A stretch of DNA of 43,422 bases, from contig JAVJRN010000037.1 in NCBI GenBank assembly GCA_040218415.1, forward strand, positions 1 to 43,422, read 5' to 3'. Shown here piece after piece: positions 40,934 to 43,422 of this stretch. Every line of letters starts with the position of its first letter. Position 1 is the stretch's first letter. This DNA comes from JAVJRN01 sp040218415 (lineage in GTDB: Bacteria > Bacteroidota > Bacteroidia > Cytophagales > Cyclobacteriaceae). The notes beneath the pieces are model-generated. The model did not search any database, had not been told where the DNA came from, and saw only the letters and a list, made by a program, of their open reading frames with translations. Both the position numbers and the translations under genes were made by a program.

Positions 40934-42823
40934 TTGAATGATGCTTTTCGCAGTAATAACCTTGCCTTCAGGTTCTTTATTTTTTCGGTAGTGCCCGTAG
41001 CTAACCCAGTTGGTATGGATTGGGTGAATATGAATGCTGGAGAAAGGCTTACCGTTTCTACATTTAACAAACATCCAACAGCCATCAATGTACATGTACC
41101 TAATGATGGAGGAAATATTGTCGAACCTTGGAACAATGCAGTTTTCGTAAATAGGGATAGATTTGAAGAAGATGATAATTCCACGCTGACACATGAAATG
41201 GGGCATTACTTTGGACTACTTCATACGCATATGTTTCACAATTTTCATTGCTTCAAAGAGCCGGTGGGTAGAGGGTTAAAATGGTCACCTTGTCCTCCAT
41301 CATTAAGTAAGCGCTGTGTGTTTACGGGAGATTTACTTTGTGACACAGAAGCTGATCCTAGAATGAGTACTAGCGGTACTTACAACGGAGACCCTAATTG
41401 TACTTGGAATGCGAATGGGACTACAGATGCGTGGGGAGATACTTATAGACCTAATCCTAATAATTATATGGGTTACGCGAATTCTAGGTTTAATTGCAGA
41501 ACAGATTTCTCATACGGTCAGAAACAATGGATGTTTGTCTGGGCGTTTCGGTTTAGAGATGCGATACAAAAAGGCTGGCTTCCAAGCTCGAATGATCGCT
41601 TTGACACTTTCGAGCCGGACAATGAAGCAGTAGCTGCAAGACCCATCTTTCCAGGAGAAACTCAGGAGCATACCTTTCACCGGAAAAATCAGAATAGAGT
41701 AGATGTGGACTGGGTCAGTTTCACGGCTTCTCCCTGTTCTCTTTTGGAGCCAACTATTTTTCAAATAACCGAAATCAGTAATAACCCAATTGATGCTGTA
41801 ACATTTTTCGAGCGTATTGATACTACTGGTGTTGAGGCGGGGCAATTAACGCCAATTGAATCTAATGGTACGTTTACTTTTCCAGCAGGAACTCTAGTTC
41901 CGAATGAGGAGTATTTGATAAGAATAACACAAGACAATGATAACAGTGAGTATTCTATACGGTTTCCTCTGAACACTGAATGTGTAGGTGGCCCAAGTGT
42001 AGTTTGTAATACACCCACAACATTTTCAGTGGCAGGAAGACCTGCAGGATCTACCATTACATGGGATAAAAGCAGAAACCTTACTTATGTTTCAGGTCAA
42101 AATACTAATTCCTACAGCGTAATGTCAGGTAGTGGGTCGGGCAATGGTTGGGTTCGTCCCACTCTTAGAGTAGACGGGGTAAATTTTGATTTACCTCAGA
42201 AGGATGTCTTGCTTGGTGTACCTCCACAGGTTGCTGGTATGACCTACGACTTGCTCATTACTTTTCCATCGGAGATTTGTGTGGAGACCCGCAACCAGCC
42301 GGGGGACTTTTACGCAGGTCTTGTTACCTCACGAGCCGACTATGCTGAGTGGGAGACAGATGCCGGCGCTATTGTTTCTTTCGATCCTACTCCAGATTTT
42401 TACAATAGCATAAGTGTCAGACTAACCAATTATGGACCTGACAGATATATTAGAACCAGAGAGGTAAATGCCTGCGGAGCTGGACCCTGGCTTACTCATT
42501 ACTTTGATTTAAACTATGACATCAATGGATGCTCTGGAGGTGGTGGAATAGGAGGATTTGCGAGAATATACCCGAATCCTACAAGTCAAGAGCTAATTAT
42601 AGAACAAGTCGATAGCGAATCAGACATCAAAGTAAAAGATAAAGAGAAGTCCAAGCTGCCTGTAAGACTAGAAATACTAGATGATAATCAGAAGATAGTC
42701 TATGAGGAATCTTGTGATAAGAAGAAATGGAGTGTTGACGTATCCGCCTGGCAGAAGGGTATTTATTACGTAAGGATCACGAAGGGAGAAAAAATGAAAG
42801 TAGAACGCCTTGTTGTTGAGTAA
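40934..42823 (+). CDS. M43-type (pappalysin-like) metalloprotease with T9SS sorting domain, main part
   Basis: This frame supplies the catalytic domain and C-terminus (about 629 residues; the TTG at 40934 is not a natural start because the gene begins at 40584). The metzincin zinc motif HEMGHYFGLLH is at residues 87-97 of this frame and a Met-turn appears as NYMGYA. A pre-peptidase C-like segment (FDTFEPDNEAVAARPIFPGE) follows, then linker domains. The end (RIYPNPTSQELIIE...GIYYVRITKGEKMKVERLVV) is a type A Por/T9SS sorting domain, so the enzyme should be exported across the outer membrane. It is active only if the frameshift is an error or is bypassed. Confidence 0.85.
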   Translation: MNDAFRSNNLAFRFFIFSVVPVANPVGMDWVNMNAGERLTVSTFNKHPTAINVHVPNDGGNIVEPWNNAVFVNRDRFEEDDNSTLTHEMGHYFGLLHTHMFHNFHCFKEPVGRGLKWSPCPPSLSKRCVFTGDLLCDTEADPRMSTSGTYNGDPNCTWNANGTTDAWGDTYRPNPNNYMGYANSRFNCRTDFSYGQKQWMFVWAFRFRDAIQKGWLPSSNDRFDTFEPDNEAVAARPIFPGETQEHTFHRKNQNRVDVDWVSFTASPCSLLEPTIFQITEISNNPIDAVTFFERIDTTGVEAGQLTPIESNGTFTFPAGTLVPNEEYLIRITQDNDNSEYSIRFPLNTECVGGPSVVCNTPTTFSVAGRPAGSTITWDKSRNLTYVSGQNTNSYSVMSGSGSGNGWVRPTLRVDGVNFDLPQKDVLLGVPPQVAGMTYDLLITFPSEICVETRNQPGDFYAGLVTSRADYAEWETDAGAIVSFDPTPDFYNSISVRLTNYGPDRYIRTREVNACGAGPWLTHYFDLNYDINGCSGGGGIGGFARIYPNPTSQELIIEQVDSESDIKVKDKEKSKLPVRLEILDDNQKIVYEESCDKKKWSVDVSAWQKGIYYVRITKGEKMKVERLVVE

Positions 42824-42865
42824 ATGTACATGATCAACTAGGGAAATGATCAATATATGCAAGCT

Positions 42866-42889
42866 GGCGCGAGCGTTTTAGTTCGTGTC
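42866..42889 (+). repeat. G-U rich stem-loop downstream of the protease
   Basis: GGCGCGAGC pairs with GTTCGTGTC over 9 positions, three of them G-U wobbles, around GTTTTA. The wobbles make it stable only as plus-strand RNA or single-stranded DNA. A second small hairpin (GAAG-TTA-CTTC, 42907-42917) follows. The rest of 42824-43174 holds the second direct repeat and the gcvP terminator but no gene. Confidence 0.45.
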
Positions 42890-42962
42890 CAGTTACTCCC
42901 ACTGCACGAAGTTACTTCCGTTCCACAGTGCATGATTTTCTTTTCTTTCTCCATGGCCTATG

Positions 42963-43029
42963 TCACAGGCCTTCTTTCTGTTAGATTTCATTGGTTTTGA
43001 ATAAGGTCTGTGAGTCACAGAGCTTGGGA
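42963..43029 (+). repeat. direct repeat of about 67 bp, copy 2 (hairpin-forming)
   Basis: Partner of 39872-39938 (55 of 67 identical). The arms are CACAGGCCT at 42964-42972 and AGGTCTGTG at 43004-43012. It lies about 140 bp after the protease stop codon, closing the cargo region. Confidence 0.7.
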
Positions 43030-43120
43030 TAGTGACTAGTTGTAGTTGAGGTTCAATCCTCGAAACGGAACGATAATATATTTTGGAACCTCCAAGGGTT
43101 CATCACTCCTCACACTAAAA

Positions 43121-43151
43121 AAAGCCAAGATCAATAACTGATCTTGGCTTT
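43121..43151 (-). terminator. intrinsic terminator of gcvP, right copy
   Basis: Same 13-bp stem as at 38963-38993 (AAAGCCAAGATCA/TGATCTTGGCTTT) with a different loop (ATAAC). A T-run follows on the minus strand. Confidence 0.85.
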
Positions 43152-43174
43152 ATATGCTTAAAGTCGATTTTTGC

Positions 43175-43422
43175 TTAACTCAAGTCACTAACCATAGCGT
43201 TAGTTTCTTCGGCAGCATAAGCTTCCAAAGGCAAGCAGCTACAAACCAAATTTCTATCGCCATAGGCACTGTCGATTCTGCTTACACTCGGCCAGAACTT
43301 GTTGAACCTTAGAGAATCGAGAGGGAATGCCGCTTTTTCCCTTGTATAAGGTAAAGCCCATTCGTTGGCTACCACAGTTCTGTAAGTATGTGGCGCGTTT
43401 TTCAAAACGTTGTTCATCTTAT
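43175..43422 (-). CDS. gcvP: glycine dehydrogenase (decarboxylating) P protein, 3' end, partial
   Basis: The last 82 codons of gcvP; the frame is open to the window edge and presumably continues into the full gene. GcvP decarboxylates glycine with PLP in the glycine cleavage system. The visible part ends NAMVSDLS, one residue different from the left fragment (Gly to Ser). Whether this copy is intact cannot be judged from this window. Confidence 0.9.
   Translation of the reverse strand, partial: KMNNVLKNAPHTYRTVVANEWALPYTREKAAFPLDSLRFNKFWPSVSRIDSAYGDRNLVCSCLPLEAYAAEETNAMVSDLS

Larger units (their letters stand above)
43087..43422 (-). repeat. duplicated gcvP 3' segment, right copy (runs off the window)
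   Basis: Matches 38935-39264 in the same orientation, including the terminator hairpin. Six base differences are seen over the 248 shared coding positions. Confidence 0.85.

Noticed and set aside
38935..43422. Integrase-driven genomic island with attachment sites
   Set aside because: No integrase or recombinase gene and no tRNA are visible; the gcvP repeat is the only candidate for an attachment duplication, so a classical integrative element is not claimed.
1..43422. CRISPR arrays, tRNA and rRNA genes
   Set aside because: No regularly spaced repeats and no cloverleaf or rRNA-like sequence were recognised on either strand.

Overview
The window reads as chromosomal DNA from a gliding or T9SS-bearing member of the Bacteroidota, most likely of the order Cytophagales. 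The evidence is the co-occurrence of gldB, gldD and gldE, a RemB/Wzi-like barrel, a secreted protease with a type IX (Por) C-terminal sorting domain, many Bacteroidota-type lipoproteins, matches to the TAnnTTTG -7 promoter motif and the near absence of Shine-Dalgarno sequences. The DNA is moderately AT-rich and densely coded. Species cannot be told from the sequence alone.

Layout. 1-5523: an M16 protease lipoprotein, a DinB-like protein, then gldB and a PorT-like barrel gene transcribed divergently. 5528-8305 (minus): HU-type DNA-binding protein, TPR protein, a 29-residue basic protein and RNase G. 8409-15010 (plus): the conserved mutY-ssb-gldE-gldD cluster, recG, a YccF membrane protein and an unknown helical protein. 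15064-22074 (minus): an orphan membrane-anchored protein, then the run remB-like, ABC exporter, small membrane protein, gmhA and yifB. 22159-29089 (plus): L31 type B, a GlmU-like nucleotidyltransferase, holB, a RimB-like protease with rimK, hemC, a cyclophilin lipoprotein and an SDR reductase. 29670-32100: two YceI-like proteins around a beta-barrel protein. 32195-38879: BNR lipoprotein, hemB, a GroES-like protein, rmuC, a CPBP protein, an NRDE protein and a small lipoprotein.

The right end, 38935-43422, is different in character and is the most interesting part. The 3' end of gcvP (glycine decarboxylase P protein) and its terminator are present twice in the same orientation. The left copy (39017-39466) is a fragment. 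The right copy (43175 to the window edge) runs off the end. Between them lie a collapsed RAYT/IS200-like element with three related terminal hairpins, a pair of direct hairpin-forming repeats of about 67 bp, two lipoprotein genes (one only 38 codons), and a T9SS-targeted M43 metalloprotease broken by a one-base frameshift. The arrangement looks like a small accessory island placed at the 3' end of gcvP, with the coding end preserved by duplication.

How the genes fit together: housekeeping DNA repair and replication (mutY, ssb, recG, holB, rmuC), translation (L31, RimK modification, RNase G, the small basic protein) and haem synthesis (hemC, hemB) are mixed with envelope and surface functions (GldB/D/E, RemB-like, PorT-like, GmhA, ABC exporter, YceI/barrel cluster). 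The island adds a surface-exported protease that would depend on the T9SS machinery.
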